Assembly (NCBI GenBank): GCA_036794825.1
Contig: DAIRGA010000009.1
Span: 87,006-151,005 of the forward strand
Reading direction: 5' to 3'
Length of the DNA stretch: 64,000 nucleotides
Source: RZYY01 sp036794825
GTDB lineage: Bacteria; Bacteroidota; Bacteroidia; Bacteroidales; 4484-276
The notes under the pieces were generated by a model. It saw only the letters and a program-made list of their open reading frames with translations. It had not been told where the DNA came from and did no database searches. The stretch's first letter is position 1. Every line of letters begins with the position of its first letter. A program made the translations under genes and the position numbers. This document shows, piece after piece, positions 18,411-26,394 of the stretch.

Positions 18411-19787
18411 TTATCTGCCAAAATTCTCCAGTAGATAGTCCCTGAAGGCGGAGTAATCATTTCTCAGTTCGTCAAATTGCTCCGGCTTTTCTTCCAGCCC
18501 TGAGAGGCTTGGGGGAAGATCGGGGTCGAAGCCGAGGATTTCGATGATCTGTTCAGGGAATTTGGCCGGATGAGCAGTTTCGAGCGAGATACAAACCTGA
18601 TCAGGTGTATTTAGTTCGGGAAAGCTTGCCAGGAAATCTTCAAGCCCTTTCCATCCAACAGCGCCGTGCGGTTCCAGTAACAAGCGATATTTTTCCCACG
18701 CTGTTTTGATGGTTGCTTTGGTCTCGCTGTCCGATACGCTTACGGCGAAAAGCTCGCCATTCATTTTTTCCAGATCGGGCATCTTGTTAACGAACCCTTT
18801 CTCATCCATCGCTCCACCATAAAGCGCTACCAGCCGTGCCAGGTTGCTTGGATGACCAACGTTCATGGCGCTGGAAATACAGTTTTTAGAAGGTTCAATT
18901 TTCTGATAAGAGCCTGTTCTCATGAAAGTTGGAAACTCATCATTTTCATTGGTTGCGATGATAAATTTCTCTACCGGAAGTCCCATTTTCATGGCAAGCA
19001 CGCCGCCCATCATATCGCCAAAATTGCCTGATGGTACGGAGAAAATCACCTTTTCTTCACCCGGATTATTGGTTAACCTCGAGTAGGCATAAAAATAATA
19101 GACTATTTGCGGGATAAGTCTGCCGATATTGATGGAGTTGGCGGATGAAAGGTTCAGATGGTCAAGCTGCTGGTCGGCAAATGCTTGCTTAACTAAAGCC
19201 TGGCAGTCGTCGAATTTGGCATCCAGGCCAATGATCGTAATGTTTTTACCGAGCGTTGTCATCTGCTTACGCTGCCGCGGGGTTACCTCAGCCTTCGGAA
19301 AAAGCACCACTACTTTGATATTTTCGAATCCGTAGAACGCATTGGCAATGGCGCTGCCAGTATCGCCTGAGGTGGCTGTGAGGATCAGAAGTTCGCCTTT
19401 GGACTCTTTAAGATAATGGTTCATCAGCCTACCCATCATCCTTCCCGCAAAATCCTTAAACGAGGCCGTAGGTCCCTGATCCAGCCGCATCACATATTTT
19501 TTATCAACCACATGCTCAAGCGGGATATCGAAATCATAAGCATCCTTTACCATCATTTTCAGGTCATTTCCAACGATTACGCCTTTTAAAAATGCACTGA
19601 TGATTATGTCAGCGATTTCGTAGTACTCCATCGCTTTCATTTTACCTAATGTTGGTGGGTCAATATGAGGGATTATTCCGGGCATGTAAAGACCTTTGTC
19701 GGGCGCCTGGCCTCGAATGAGTGCCTGGTCGAAAGGCAGTGAGGGCGACTTCAGGTTGGTGGAATAGAATAAGATAGGTTGTTCCAT
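18411..19787 (-). CDS. thrC: Threonine synthase
   Basis: Converts O-phosphohomoserine to threonine with pyridoxal phosphate. 458 residues, the long (class 1, E. coli/yeast type) form. Visible motifs are FYSTNLKSPSLPF at the N-terminus, the PLP-lysine segment GPTASFKDFAGRMMGR (Lys near residue 110), LTATSGDTGSAIANAF, and the phosphate-binding glycine-rich VPSGNFGDMMGG. The C-terminal part carries SLETAHPAKFPE. The gene begins 4 bp after the stop of the upstream trans-sulfuration enzyme gene, so both are surely co-transcribed. Both enzymes draw on activated homoserine. Confidence 0.93.
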   Translation of the reverse strand: MEQPILFYSTNLKSPSLPFDQALIRGQAPDKGLYMPGIIPHIDPPTLGKMKAMEYYEIADIIISAFLKGVIVGNDLKMMVKDAYDFDIPLEHVVDKKYVMRLDQGPTASFKDFAGRMMGRLMNHYLKESKGELLILTATSGDTGSAIANAFYGFENIKVVVLFPKAEVTPRQRKQMTTLGKNITIIGLDAKFDDCQALVKQAFADQQLDHLNLSSANSINIGRLIPQIVYYFYAYSRLTNNPGEEKVIFSVPSGNFGDMMGGVLAMKMGLPVEKFIIATNENDEFPTFMRTGSYQKIEPSKNCISSAMNVGHPSNLARLVALYGGAMDEKGFVNKMPDLEKMNGELFAVSVSDSETKATIKTAWEKYRLLLEPHGAVGWKGLEDFLASFPELNTPDQVCISLETAHPAKFPEQIIEILGFDPDLPPSLSGLEEKPEQFDELRNDYSAFRDYLLENFGR

Positions 19788-19791
19788 CCCT

Positions 19792-21258
19792 TTATCTTCT
19801 TAATGTTGCAGATGAAGCTCCTCCGGCAGAGAACTCCGGCGAGGTGCTGTGTGATCTCTTCCCGTCGAGAACGGCCAGTGCCTGGTCGAGGTCGGCGATG
19901 ATGTCGTCGGGATGCTCGGCGCCAACACACAGGCGGATGAGGTTTGGCGGTATGTTGGCCATTTTGCGGCCTTCCTCGCCCTGCTGCGAGTGCGTTGAAA
20001 TGGCGGGAATCGTGGCCACCGACTTGATTCTTCCAAGGTCGGTAGCCCGCCAGATGCGCTGGAAGGCGTCGAACACATCGCGTGCAGCCTGAGTGCCACC
20101 TTTTACGTTGAACGACATCAAATGACCATAGCGGTTCACCGGTTGACCGTATTGTTCGTCATGCTCGGCATCCACCAGCCAGAGGTATTGCGAGGCCAGC
20201 TTGTGCAGCGGATGTGTCTCAAGGCCAAGATATTCCACTTTTTCAATGTGTTTATGACTTTCGAGGAATTTGGCAATGGTTAGCGTTGAGCGGCTTTGAA
20301 TATCAACGCGCGAACGCAGTGTACGGACATCATTCAGCGCCAGTATTGAATTCATCGGGGAGATATTAGGGCCGTTATCTCGGTTGGGCAATGTTTTGAC
20401 GTACATGGCAAAGTCGGCTTTCATTTCCGGATTGTCCACATTGGAAGTCAGGTTTTTGCGTGAAATTACCGCCCCGGCAATTCCAAAACCGCTGGTCATG
20501 ATTGTTTTCGAAACCGATTGAACAACAATGTCGGCGCCCAGAGCGATTGGCCGCAGCAAAGCAGGCGTTGCCACCGTGCTGTCAATGATCATTGGGATGC
20601 CGTATTTATGTGCCAGGTCAATTACCTTTTTCAGGTCGAAAAATGCCTGCCCCGGATTGCTTGGCATTTCGCCATAGAGGAAACGGGTATTCTCGTCAAT
20701 GAGTTTTTCCCACTCGTTGATATCAGCCGAATTGATCACTTTACGCCAGGTGATATAGCGTTCCTTTTCTTTTCTGACGCCAAACTGCTGAAACGTGCCA
20801 CCGTAAATCTGCGTTGTTGCCACAAAATTGACAGGCTTTGATGGATTTTTCGGGTCGGGCAAAAGGAAAGGATCAACAGCAGTCTGGATGGCTGCCATAC
20901 CCGAGGCTGTTGCAATACATGATGTTTCACAATCGGCGCCATACCCTTCGAGCAAGGCCAGTACCCCTTCGATGTAGTACATGCTTGGATTTCCGATTCT
21001 CGAGTAGCACCAGGTGGGAATCTGGTAGCCGAGCGCAGCTTCCATTTCGTCCGAATCGCGGTAAGCCTGTGAGGTTGACATGTAAATGGGTTCGATGATC
21101 GAGCCCTGGTTAAAGTCGAGCGCTTCCTGCATCGAGTAAACCCCATGCACTGCAATCGTGTCGAAACGCTTGCTGCGCATCTCTTTCAGGTAATTGGCGT
21201 GCCACTGCGCCGAACGCCCGGCTGCCTCCACATAACGCTTTATCCCGTTTTTTTCCAT
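19792..21258 (-). CDS. Cys/Met-metabolism PLP enzyme (O-acetylhomoserine sulfhydrylase-like)
   Basis: 488 residues of the gamma-family PLP enzymes. Features are YSRIGNPSMYYIEGVLALLE (the YSR...NPT-type cofactor-phosphate motif), TASGMAAIQTA, a segment with PMIIDSTVATPALLRP, and the Schiff-base lysine in VQSVSKTIMTSGFG near residue 250. The C-terminus has PPNLIRLCVGAEHPDDIIADL. It probably makes homocysteine or a related thioether from acyl-homoserine; methionine gamma-lyase activity is an alternative. The ATG is preceded by a strong AGGAGGA site. It is the first gene of an operon with thrC and is divergent from an Lrp-family regulator, a likely controller. Confidence 0.85.
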   Translation of the reverse strand: MEKNGIKRYVEAAGRSAQWHANYLKEMRSKRFDTIAVHGVYSMQEALDFNQGSIIEPIYMSTSQAYRDSDEMEAALGYQIPTWCYSRIGNPSMYYIEGVLALLEGYGADCETSCIATASGMAAIQTAVDPFLLPDPKNPSKPVNFVATTQIYGGTFQQFGVRKEKERYITWRKVINSADINEWEKLIDENTRFLYGEMPSNPGQAFFDLKKVIDLAHKYGIPMIIDSTVATPALLRPIALGADIVVQSVSKTIMTSGFGIAGAVISRKNLTSNVDNPEMKADFAMYVKTLPNRDNGPNISPMNSILALNDVRTLRSRVDIQSRSTLTIAKFLESHKHIEKVEYLGLETHPLHKLASQYLWLVDAEHDEQYGQPVNRYGHLMSFNVKGGTQAARDVFDAFQRIWRATDLGRIKSVATIPAISTHSQQGEEGRKMANIPPNLIRLCVGAEHPDDIIADLDQALAVLDGKRSHSTSPEFSAGGASSATLRR

Positions 21259-21307
21259 AGTATCCTCCTGTTCATTTTGTTGGTTAACGATTACTTAAGT
21301 TTAGGGA

Positions 21308-21315
21308 CAAAAATA
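21308..21315 (-). promoter_or_regulatory. Candidate -7 promoter box for the sulfhydrylase-thrC operon
   Basis: Read on the minus strand, TATTTTTG matches the Bacteroidota -7 consensus TAnnTTTG. It lies about 50 bp before the start codon. The -33 TTTG partner is weak, so the call is tentative. Confidence 0.35.
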
Positions 21316-21399
21316 TTAAAATGTGCTGATTATTAGTCTGTTAAAAATAATTTCAAGCAATTTTATTTCAATAATTTTAAAATTGAAACCAAAAACATC

Positions 21400-21407
21400 T
21401 ATTTTTG
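21400..21407 (+). promoter_or_regulatory. Candidate -7 promoter box for the Lrp-family gene
   Basis: TATTTTTG fits TAnnTTTG and lies about 30 bp before the ATG at 21437. The two divergent boxes leave only about 85 bp between them, a compact space where the regulator could act on both genes. Confidence 0.35.
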
Positions 21408-21436
21408 AAAAATCTATTATTCTTAATCAAAAATTT

Positions 21437-21907
21437 ATGGCCAATAGCTTTCATCTTGATAGTTTGGATAAAAGGATACTGAGCTATCTGACGGCTGATG
21501 CGAGGATGCCGTTTTTGGAGGTGGCGCGCAACTGCAAAGTTTCAGGCGCTGCCATTCATCAGCGGGTGCAGAAAATGGTGGAGGCCGGAGTAATTTCCGG
21601 TACACAGTTCAACCTTTCGCCCAAAGGGATGGGGTATCTCACCTGCGCATTTATCGGAATCCAGGTGAACCTGACTTCGAGTACAACCCACGAACAGGTA
21701 TTTCAACAGATCAAACAAATTCCGGAAATTGTGGAATGTCATCACATCACCGGAAAGTACTCTTTGTTGATCAAGATTTTAGCCCGCAACAACGAGCACC
21801 TCAAGAAGATCATCGTAGAGCAAATCCAATCCATCATCGAAATTGTGGCCACCGAAACTTTTATCTCGCTCGAAGAGGGCTTTGTGCGGCAGTTGCCGGT
21901 GGAGTAG
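21437..21907 (+). CDS. Lrp/AsnC-family transcriptional regulator
   Basis: 156 residues from the ATG at 21437; the frame extends upstream through A/T-rich non-coding-like sequence. The N-terminus has the Lrp winged helix (LDSLDKRILSYLTADARMPF, then VARNCKVSGAAIHQRVQKMV), and the C-terminus the RAM ligand-binding domain (QIPEIVECHHITGKYSLLIK). Such proteins sense amino acids. It is divergent from the trans-sulfuration/thrC operon, so it probably regulates that operon in response to methionine, threonine or a related amino acid. A dispersed G-rich repeat begins immediately after its stop codon. Confidence 0.9.
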   Translation: MANSFHLDSLDKRILSYLTADARMPFLEVARNCKVSGAAIHQRVQKMVEAGVISGTQFNLSPKGMGYLTCAFIGIQVNLTSSTTHEQVFQQIKQIPEIVECHHITGKYSLLIKILARNNEHLKKIIVEQIQSIIEIVATETFISLEEGFVRQLPVE

Positions 21908-22036
21908 GGGAGATGGGGAGATGGGTGAATGGGTGAATGGGGGATTGGGTGAGGCTGCGTCGCTACGCTCGCAGAGCCGAGGGGAGATGGGGCATTGGGG
22001 TGAACAGTTGACTGCCGACTATTGACTGCCGACTTC
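21908..22036 (+). repeat. Dispersed G-rich repeat, copy 1
   Basis: Begins right after the Lrp-family stop codon. It has a minisatellite-like run of GGGAGATGGG and GGTGAATGGG units, a core containing GCTGCGTCGCTACGCTCGCA (21953-21972), another G-rich run and two ACTGCCGACT boxes. Related copies occur at 43075-43162 (inverted), 44262-44396 (inverted, without the core) and 46415-46606. No gene is seen from here to 22287. Confidence 0.75.
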
Positions 22037-22287
22037 TTAAAAGGCAACCGCCAAAAGAGCTTTTCTGTGAATGGAGAAACTTGGTAACTTTGCCAAAAAT
22101 AGTCAGCAAATGATTGGATTCAGAATTGTATCCCGCTTACACAAGATTTCCTGATCTGCTCATCAATGCAAATGATAATTTGTTCTCAGTTTGATCAATT
22201 TCGTGGGTTTTGAAGGGTAACATTTTAAGCTCTGAAATAGATGAAATGCAATTTGAATAGTAACATTTTACATAAAATCAATTGAAA

Positions 22288-23163
22288 ATGAAACGCTTAA
22301 CAGTCCTTTTTCTCATCTCTTTAGCAATTGGCGGTATTTACTCCCAGCAAATTGTTCCGGTTGCTTCTTATTTCAGGAATGGTTTTGTGTTTGAGTCGGG
22401 ATACTGGGTTTACAGGGATACGGCAACTCATGCGCAGGACAGCATCACGCTGGTAAACTGCATCCATAATTACATCTACCCCAATCCGGGCAATCCGGAT
22501 TACCAGGAATACTATAAGATGAATTTCCATAGCCACAGCTTTGGATACAATTTCAACGAGTTCATTATCACGCTATATTGGAAACGAAATGGTGGAGGAG
22601 AATGGGGTCAGCTTGGTCAACCGGTTATGCATATTGCGGGGTACCCCTGGTATCCGCAGGTGGGAAATGGCTTCAATGGTTATCAGATCATGGACATTTT
22701 TCCCAGCTTCGAAGTGAATGGAACCACGTTTAATAATGTGGTGTGGTCGCGTATATTCGAAAACGAGCAGTACCAGCACGAATTTGATTACGACACCGAT
22801 CTCTATTTCTCTCCCGGCGTGGGTATCATCAGAAAAGCCTGGATAGATGGCCAGGGTATAAGCCACTGCTGGGATCTGATTGACTGGCAGTCGAATATTT
22901 ATACGGGCATCGGGGAGGACAAGCTACAGAATAATGAAATCATAGTCTTCCCTAATCCCGCAAGCGACCAAATTACCGTTACCTGCACCGGACTGGAATA
23001 TGCCGAAATACTGAACCTTCAGGGTGATTTCGTGTGCCGGTCAACAGCCAGAAATTTCAGATGTGAGTTTGATTTGAAAGATCTACCTCCGGGCGTTTAT
23101 TTTCTGAAGTTAAATACAGCAGAGGGTGTTTACACCAGGAAAGTTGTTGTTAACAGGCCATAG
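22288..23163 (+). CDS. Secreted protein with T9SS sorting domain
   Basis: 292 residues, starting at the ATG at 22288. A signal peptide (LTVLFLISLAIGGIYSQ) is followed by ~190 residues of unknown type, rich in aromatic residues (YWKRNGGGEWGQLGQ, FEVNGTTFNNVVWSRIF), with a glyco-enzyme-like or lectin-like look but no recognised motif. The last ~80 residues form a T9SS type A sorting domain: IVFPNPASDQITV, LNLQGD, LPPGVYFLKLN and a basic end (KVVVNRP). The protein is therefore expected to cross the outer membrane by the T9SS and be retained at or released from the surface. Confidence 0.75.
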   Translation: MKRLTVLFLISLAIGGIYSQQIVPVASYFRNGFVFESGYWVYRDTATHAQDSITLVNCIHNYIYPNPGNPDYQEYYKMNFHSHSFGYNFNEFIITLYWKRNGGGEWGQLGQPVMHIAGYPWYPQVGNGFNGYQIMDIFPSFEVNGTTFNNVVWSRIFENEQYQHEFDYDTDLYFSPGVGIIRKAWIDGQGISHCWDLIDWQSNIYTGIGEDKLQNNEIIVFPNPASDQITVTCTGLEYAEILNLQGDFVCRSTARNFRCEFDLKDLPPGVYFLKLNTAEGVYTRKVVVNRP

Positions 23164-23347
23164 TATTGGTTTAAAGCAGCTTAAGGGAATGCTATCTCAT
23201 TTCTTCATAAGAAGTTGTGGTAGCTTCGTATCCATTATACGGGCAATCCTTAGATCAGAACAAAAGTATCTTTTGATTTAGACACAAGCGAAAGTAAGCA
23301 GATGTAAGCGCTGGAAAAGATAATTTTCATAATTTTTGTTTGAGAAC

Positions 23348-23929
23348 TTAGTCAAATATTCCACCACCTTCGATTAAAGTCGAAGTTTTAATGCAATCGC
23401 CTTCAATGCAGTCACTGCAGTAAAAACCCACACCCGGATTAAAATCAACTTTACACTCTGCTGCCGATCCCTGACCTGAACTTTTACATCCGGAGCAGAT
23501 TACGGTATATCCGGAGCCAGACTCTTTGCTATCCTGAAAATAGTGCTTATATTCGTAAAGGAAATCTCCGTCCAGAGCGAGCTTTATAATGGCTGACGCC
23601 TTGTTCTGCCTGTCATATGCTCTCAGGAAATATTCATCACCTTCAGATGAAAAATCAATTTCATCAAAACTTAGCTTCAGGTCTGATGCATTTTTGATTG
23701 CTTCTTCCCACTGCATTTTCAACTTATCCGGATTGGCGATAAATGTAATGGCACCATCGGACAAATACCCGATTTTGATATCAAAGTGAGAACTTGATTT
23801 AAGATTGTGGTCTTCAGGAAATCTCTCCATATTGAGATTTCTTTCAAATTGATCGTTTGCAAAAACGAAACCGTTGATGCTTGAAACGGCAAGAACCACC
23901 AGAATTAGGGATCTGAAAATGTTTGTCAT
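23348..23929 (-). CDS. Exported cysteine-rich hypothetical protein
   Basis: 193 residues with a signal peptide (LILVVLAVSSINGFVFA). The middle part has no known motif. The C-terminal ~55 residues contain seven cysteines, including CSGCK, a lone C, and CSDCIEGDC, which could form disulfides or bind a metal. The protein ends in a glycine-rich tail. The gene stands alone between two A/T-rich spacers. Family not recognised. Confidence 0.65.
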   Translation of the reverse strand: MTNIFRSLILVVLAVSSINGFVFANDQFERNLNMERFPEDHNLKSSSHFDIKIGYLSDGAITFIANPDKLKMQWEEAIKNASDLKLSFDEIDFSSEGDEYFLRAYDRQNKASAIIKLALDGDFLYEYKHYFQDSKESGSGYTVICSGCKSSGQGSAAECKVDFNPGVGFYCSDCIEGDCIKTSTLIEGGGIFD

Positions 23930-24352
23930 GGCTGTTTAATTTAATTAGTTTAAAAATTCTTGTTGCAAAATTACAGATTTCCATTACACAACTCTATTAC
24001 GGATAATTTTTTTTAAAAATTTAACAAATGACTTAATTTGTACTTTTCAATGGCATTCATTTCATGCTATTACATTCCATTCAATTTTGTAACGAACTTA
24101 TTATCAATAGTTTATTTTGTTTTTATAACGCTTGTTTATTTAGTATTACATATTACAATTTTTTTTATTTTCTGCCTTTGTCTGAATTTATCATAAAGGA
24201 GAATATTACGGTCATACATTAATAATCCGAACCAATATCAGGCAAAATAGCTTACCCTTCCCGAAACGCTCACGACTTTTTTTAATAGCAGGTTTCGGCA
24301 CTAAATGACGACAAATAAACGTTTGCGAATGTCCAATCAAAATTAAAACATT
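23930..24352. other. A/T-rich intergenic spacer
   Basis: About 420 bp of strongly A/T-rich sequence between divergent genes. It should carry the promoters of both neighbours. I see no hairpin, RNA gene or repeat that stands out. Confidence 0.5.
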
Positions 24353-25612
24353 ATGCAGGACGAAATCCGGGCAAGTCTGGGGAATCCGAAACAGCTCGAG
24401 GAAGTGTACCGGTCTGATAAAAGTGGTTTTGAGAAGGCTTTCAATGAGCTTTACCCGGAAATATCTCATCACGAAATGGCTGCTTTCTGGAAAGCCCGCC
24501 TTGAATATGGCGCCGGTAAACAGAATGTTGCGCTGATCAGCAGGAAGGATCTTTTTTACGTCGCATTGAGTTGTGCAGTAGCCGGTTTTTTAATCAAATT
24601 GCCCGACATCATAGGATTTGACGCTGAAGCAACGCTTTTTTACCAAAAAAATGCCGGACTTATCGTCTTTTTTGGCTTGTCGCTTTTCGCATTATTGAAG
24701 AGGGATTTATTAGATGTGAGGCTAATGCTCATTTCGTTTACAGTCTTTGTTCTCTCTGCAGTTTACATCAATCTCCTTCCGGCAAGCTGGGAACGGGACT
24801 CCGTAGTTTTGGCTTATCTGCATTTGCCGCTGCTGATGTGGTGTTATTACGGGTTCATTTTCATCGGCGCTGGTATAAAAGAGAAAAGCAAACGGATGGA
24901 TTTTGTGAAATACAACGGCGATCTGGCAATTTTGCTGCCCCTGATTGCTATTGCCGGCGGTATATTAACTGCCGTCACTATCGGGTTGTTTTCGGCGATT
25001 GAGCTCAACATCGAGCAGTTCTATTTCGAAAATGTGGTTATCATCGGAGCCGTTTCAGCGCCGGTGGTTGCCACATGGATTATCCGTGAGTTCCCCTCTG
25101 TTGCAGGGAAAATCGCCCCCGTAATCGCCAATATTTTCAGCCCGCTTGTATTGATAACCCTGGTGGTTTACCTGGTCAGCATCGTTATAACCGGGAAAGA
25201 TCCCTATAACGACCGTGATTTTTTGATTGCCTTCAACCTTTTGCTGGTGGGAGTTATGGCCATCATTGTTTTTGCGGTGTCGGGACTTTCGGACGGGAAA
25301 GCGCAACGATTCGCCCGAATCACGCTGTTTGCGCTGGTAATCGTTACGCTGGTCGTTGACATGGTTGCTCTCTCTGCCATCGTTTACCGGCTGGGCGAAT
25401 ATGGATTTACCCCAAACCGTACGGTTGTGCTTGGCTCTAACCTGCTGATTTTCGGCAACCTGGCACTGATATTGATTGACCTTTATCGTGCCAACTTCAA
25501 AACAACGGAAATTCAACAGGTCGAAACGACCATTGCCACTTACCTGCCCATCTACGCAGTTTGGACAATTTTTGTTGTTTTTGCGATTCCCTTGATTTTT
25601 GGAATGACATAA
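24353..25612 (+). CDS. DUF4153 multi-pass membrane protein
   Basis: 419 residues. About 60 soluble N-terminal residues (LYPEISHHEMAAFWKARLEYG) are followed by about 10-11 transmembrane helices spread over the rest, for example LIVFFGLSLFALL, LMLISFTVFVLSAVYI and LVLITLVVYLVSIVIT. The order and the YNDRDFLIAFNLLLVGVMAI segment fit the DUF4153 family of Bacteroidota and Firmicutes, of unknown function. It is expected in the inner membrane. It appears monocistronic; a long hairpin follows downstream. Confidence 0.8.
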   Translation: MQDEIRASLGNPKQLEEVYRSDKSGFEKAFNELYPEISHHEMAAFWKARLEYGAGKQNVALISRKDLFYVALSCAVAGFLIKLPDIIGFDAEATLFYQKNAGLIVFFGLSLFALLKRDLLDVRLMLISFTVFVLSAVYINLLPASWERDSVVLAYLHLPLLMWCYYGFIFIGAGIKEKSKRMDFVKYNGDLAILLPLIAIAGGILTAVTIGLFSAIELNIEQFYFENVVIIGAVSAPVVATWIIREFPSVAGKIAPVIANIFSPLVLITLVVYLVSIVITGKDPYNDRDFLIAFNLLLVGVMAIIVFAVSGLSDGKAQRFARITLFALVIVTLVVDMVALSAIVYRLGEYGFTPNRTVVLGSNLLIFGNLALILIDLYRANFKTTEIQQVETTIATYLPIYAVWTIFVVFAIPLIFGMT

Positions 25613-25648
25613 AAGATATTGCTGGAAAATGTATCCATTTAAACCTAA

Positions 25649-25692
25649 ACATGACTCAAAATCAGTGTGTTTTAACACGATTTAAGTCATGT
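25649..25692. terminator. Long hairpin between convergent genes
   Basis: ACATGACT ... AGTCATGT form the outer stem, AAATC/GATTT continues it, and GTGT/ACAC closes it, so almost the entire 44 bp folds into one hairpin. It lies between the stop codons of two convergent genes, so a bidirectional terminator or transcript-end structure is likely. It lacks a strong T tract. Confidence 0.55.
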
Positions 25693-25724
25693 CTCAATTA
25701 AAGCGATGCCAACTCTGAATTGGA

Positions 25725-25985
25725 TTAATCAAACAAATCACTCAGCCAGTGCTTCTTGCGATACTTGTGATAATCATCTGAGTCGTAACGCTTGTAATTT
25801 TTGCTGCTTTGCTGAGGGGGCTGATAAAATGGACCATCTTTTTCGGTGGCCAGGGCTTTGTCAATAATTTTCTCGAGCTCTCCACGGTCAAGCCAGATAC
25901 CTCTGCAATTTGGGCAATAATCAATTTCAACCCCTTGTTTTTCAGACATTAACAAATCTACATTCGAACAAATAGGACATTTCAT
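25725..25985 (-). CDS. Small zinc-ribbon protein (zf-TFIIB type)
   Basis: 86 residues. The N-terminal ~45 form a TFIIB-type zinc ribbon: MKCPIC near the start and YCPNCRGIWLDRGELEKII, giving the CxxC...CxxC ligands and the typical GxWLDxGEL segment. The tail is charged and proline/tyrosine-rich (YQPPQQSSKNYKRY, HKYRKKHWLSDLFD). Proteins of this kind are common and have no settled function; a nucleic-acid or protein-binding role is likely. It seems monocistronic. Confidence 0.8.
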   Translation of the reverse strand: MKCPICSNVDLLMSEKQGVEIDYCPNCRGIWLDRGELEKIIDKALATEKDGPFYQPPQQSSKNYKRYDSDDYHKYRKKHWLSDLFD

Positions 25986-26394
25986 ATTCTGATTTCTTTA
26001 ATTAGTTATCACTCTCTATCATACATTACCTGTTTACTTCTGGAAGTTTTATCATTAATATTGATGAACTCATTACGATTAACCCGTTTTATTACTGTTT
26101 ATTTTATCGTTCAAATACTCTTTTTTAGTTTTGATACTACGTTATCAACCTTCATAACACAAGCTTTTATCGGCTTTTTTTCTGTTCACCGATATAAATC
26201 CTGATTAAATTTTCAGGTATAAAATTCTGACAATCAGTGGAAAAACGTTGGGTACGATCTCAATGTTCAGAAATACATTCTGCTTTGGTACACCCAGGAA
26301 GAAACTTACTTTGTGGTAACCCCTGGACAAAAAAAAGCACCTCTTTTTGCAAGGCATCGCAAAGAGAGGCGCTTTTGGATAATGGCTCAATGAA
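25986..26394. other. A/T-rich intergenic spacer
   Basis: About 410 bp, very A/T-rich on the left (promoter side of the zinc-ribbon gene). A terminator at 26329-26376 ends the long surface-protein gene on the right. Nothing else is seen. Confidence 0.5.
26329..26376 (-). terminator. Rho-independent terminator of the 1881-residue protein gene
   Basis: On the minus strand AAAAGCGCCTCTCTTT pairs with a slightly imperfect AAAGAGGTGCTTTT, followed by a run of T. It begins about 20 bp after the stop codon. Confidence 0.7.

Noticed and set aside
20838..21098. A plus-strand 86-residue frame antisense to the sulfhydrylase-like gene
   Set aside because: Antisense to a conserved gene; no start signal or motif.
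19800..21155. Two long frames on the minus strand within the sulfhydrylase-like gene
   Set aside because: They overlap the convincing PLP-enzyme frame on the same strand and have shadow-like composition rich in Arg, Ser and Pro.
25055..25678. A 207-residue minus-strand frame overlapping the DUF4153 gene
   Set aside because: Rich in Asn, Gln and His, as expected from the antisense of membrane-helix codons; no start context.
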